This document shows positions 62,249-64,000 of a stretch of DNA of 64,000 nucleotides, in pieces. The position numbers and the translations under genes are program-made. The notes below the pieces were generated by a model that made no database searches, was not told the DNA's origin, and was given only the letters and a program-made list of their open reading frames with translations. Origin of the DNA: HGM04593 sp045661225 (GTDB taxonomy: Bacteria > Bacteroidota > Bacteroidia > Bacteroidales > Bacteroidaceae); assembly GCA_045661225.1 (NCBI GenBank), contig JAZRFF010000020.1, forward strand, positions 1 to 64,000, in the 5' to 3' direction. Within the stretch, counting starts at the first letter, position 1, and the number at the start of each line of letters is the position of its first letter.

Positions 62249-64000
62249 ATGAAGACTTTTAACTGGAAAAAACTTCTGCCTCACATTGTGGCAGTATTGG
62301 TGTTCCTGCTTATGACGCTTGTGTACTTCAGCCCGGTGCTCGAGGGTAAGGATATTAAGCAGGACGATGCAATTGGCTCAATGGGTTGGGGAAAGGACGC
62401 AAAGAAGTATCACGAGGAGAGCGGCGAGTACTCCTACTGGTCGAACGCGATGTTCTCGGGAATGCCCTGTAACTATACTTACTCCCCTCAGCCGGCCAAC
62501 ACCTTCAGGGAAATTGGCAATCTGCTCACGTTAAATGTCTTTGGTGCTTCGCGTCGTCACATTGGTTGTATATTCGCTACATTTATAGGCTGTTACATTC
62601 TGTTTCTCGCATTGGGCTGTGGACCGTGGCTTAGTATCGCTGGTTCTGTGGTCTATACGCTGGGGTCTTATAACTTTATTATCATTAGCGCGGGACATAT
62701 GAGCAAGAGCCTTGTCATTGCAACAATGGCACCTCTCATTGGCGGAATTGTTCTCTGCTACAGACGCAAATTGCTTCAGGGATTGTTGGTAACGCTTATA
62801 TTTGCAGGCTTGAGTATATTCTGGAGCCACCAGCAGATGAGTTACTATTCGGCGATAGTTGCAGCTATAATGGCTGTTGTCTATTTTGTGTATGCTTACA
62901 GGGAAAAGTGGTTGCCTTACTACTGGAAGGCAACAGCTGCACTTGCGGTTGTTGCGTTGCTCTCTGTAGCTCCGGCCGTGGGTATTTTATTGCCGACAGC
63001 CGATTATGCCAAAGAGTCTATGCGCGGAGGTTCGGAACTGAAGGCCGGGGGTAGCAACGGCAGCGGTGGTCTTGATACCGATTATGCCTTTATGTGGAGC
63101 TACGGCAAGATGGAGAGCCTGACGTTGCTTGTGCCTAACCTCTATGGCTCGGCGTCGGGAGTTGTTCCGGGCAGCGAACTTTCGAAATTTCTTTCACGCT
63201 CGGGCGAGGAGCTGCGCTACTCGGTGTTCGAGGCTGCGGCAAAGAGTGTTACTAACGATTATGTGAATATGCTTGTGCAGAGCAACCCCGGACTGCGTCG
63301 CAGTGAGGCTATAGATTTTATATATAATGCGCCCGAGGCCGAATCCCTCAGACAGCGCATACAAGATGAGGCGGTTGGGTTTGCGCAGTCCTATGAGTAC
63401 CGTATTTCAAGCTATTGGGGCGAACAGCCCGGAACATCGGGCCCGGTATATGTCGGCGCCATCGTATGCTTCCTTTTTGTGCTTGGAATGTTCATTGTAC
63501 GTGGTCCCGAGAAGTGGTGGGTGCTTGCTGCCGCAATATTCTCTCTGGTGCTTGCGTGGGGAAGCAATTTGTCGGCGGTAAATAATTTCCTTTTTGAGTA
63601 TATGCCGTTGTATAATAAGTTCAGAGCGCCTTCGCAGGCACTGGTCGTTACAACCCTTGTAATGTGCGTCCTTGCCATACTCGCGGTAAAAAGGTTTATG
63701 GATATAACGGGGCAGGGTACTCCGCTCGATAAAGAAGCGCTCAAGAGGCCTCTCTTCGTGTCGGCCGGTGTTACTGCGGGCATTTGCCTTTTGCTTGCGC
63801 TTTTTGGCGGTTCGATGTTCGATTTTGAAGCACCGGGCGAGAATGTTATTGCGCTTGTTCCGAAGTTGTACGACGCAATAATAGATGAACGGAAAGCTAT
63901 GCTTGTGAGCGATGCGTGGCGCTCGGCCGGCTTTATTGCCGCTACGGCTGCTCTTTTGTTTGCTTATGCTAACGTAAAAGGAATGAAACGCGGGCTTTTT
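62249..64000 (+). CDS. YfhO-family membrane protein (cut by window end)
   Basis: The open frame runs 584 codons to the window end and starts MKTFNWKKLLPHIVAVLVFLL. It has at least ten hydrophobic helices and the D-x-x-x-x-x-M-x-W region (KQDDAIGSMGW) near residue 40 seen in YfhO-like GT-C glycosyltransferases, with long periplasmic loops. YfhO in Bacillus helps to glycosylate lipoteichoic acid; Bacteroidota members are uncharacterised. It begins 1 base after the glycosyltransferase stop. Confidence 0.82.
   Translation, partial: MKTFNWKKLLPHIVAVLVFLLMTLVYFSPVLEGKDIKQDDAIGSMGWGKDAKKYHEESGEYSYWSNAMFSGMPCNYTYSPQPANTFREIGNLLTLNVFGASRRHIGCIFATFIGCYILFLALGCGPWLSIAGSVVYTLGSYNFIIISAGHMSKSLVIATMAPLIGGIVLCYRRKLLQGLLVTLIFAGLSIFWSHQQMSYYSAIVAAIMAVVYFVYAYREKWLPYYWKATAALAVVALLSVAPAVGILLPTADYAKESMRGGSELKAGGSNGSGGLDTDYAFMWSYGKMESLTLLVPNLYGSASGVVPGSELSKFLSRSGEELRYSVFEAAAKSVTNDYVNMLVQSNPGLRRSEAIDFIYNAPEAESLRQRIQDEAVGFAQSYEYRISSYWGEQPGTSGPVYVGAIVCFLFVLGMFIVRGPEKWWVLAAAIFSLVLAWGSNLSAVNNFLFEYMPLYNKFRAPSQALVVTTLVMCVLAILAVKRFMDITGQGTPLDKEALKRPLFVSAGVTAGICLLLALFGGSMFDFEAPGENVIALVPKLYDAIIDERKAMLVSDAWRSAGFIAATAALLFAYANVKGMKRGLF

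Overview
The window looks like a chromosomal segment of a Bacteroidales bacterium (Bacteroidota); I cannot fix the family or genus. Support comes from promoters matching the Bacteroidota form TTTG-N19-TAnnTTTG, the near absence of Shine-Dalgarno motifs, an frdCAB-type fumarate reductase/succinate dehydrogenase, the gene order mnmG-apt-uvrC-dtd-MazG-deoC, a PorZ-like propeller protein, a long LepB and a long LptF/G permease.

Layout. 0-4.7 kb is an AT-rich accessory region: the end of an ISL3-type transposase, a secreted protein made mostly of eleven identical 8-residue repeats (KKEAVKGA), a tRNA-Asp-like sequence broken in its T-loop, and a three-gene restriction-modification locus (two D12-class adenine methyltransferases and a putative PD-(D/E)XK endonuclease). 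4.9-12.1 kb is core: SpmA/SpmB-like protein, ybeY, prfB, CYTH protein, VanZ-like protein, an 87-bp tandem repeat array, a truncated helix-hairpin-helix protein, ruvB and a flippase. 12.2-14.7 kb is a second small accessory patch: thioredoxin-like lipoprotein, acyltransferase, a candidate structured RNA and tRNA-Met, with the tRNA-Met terminator duplicated at the far side of the patch. 14.9-19.9 kb holds a START-like protein, LptF/G-type permease, ribBA and an aspartate aminotransferase.

19.9-20.46 kb is a gene-free, very AT-rich stretch with five DnaA-box-like nonamers. Sampled plus-strand genes left of it are C-rich and those well to the right are G-rich. I read it as a candidate replication origin, which is the most interesting signal in the window.

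20.5-48 kb is mostly housekeeping: metallophosphoesterase, PorZ-like protein, rdgB, YitT, leuS, mutS, catalase, lgt, ychF, acyltransferase, polA, polyprenyl synthase, the mnmG-to-deoC operon and a GPH-family sugar transporter. 48-51.6 kb is frdCAB. 51.8-56 kb is WbqC-like protein, lepB, dapB and another acyltransferase. 56.4-64 kb starts with metG and continues into a surface-polysaccharide-type cluster: flippase, two glycosyltransferases and a YfhO-family membrane protein cut by the window end.

The genes fit an anaerobic or microaerophilic gut-type Bacteroidales with fumarate respiration, an envelope rich in glycan-modifying membrane proteins, and oxidative defence by a catalase. Functions are assigned from recognised motifs; no database search was run.
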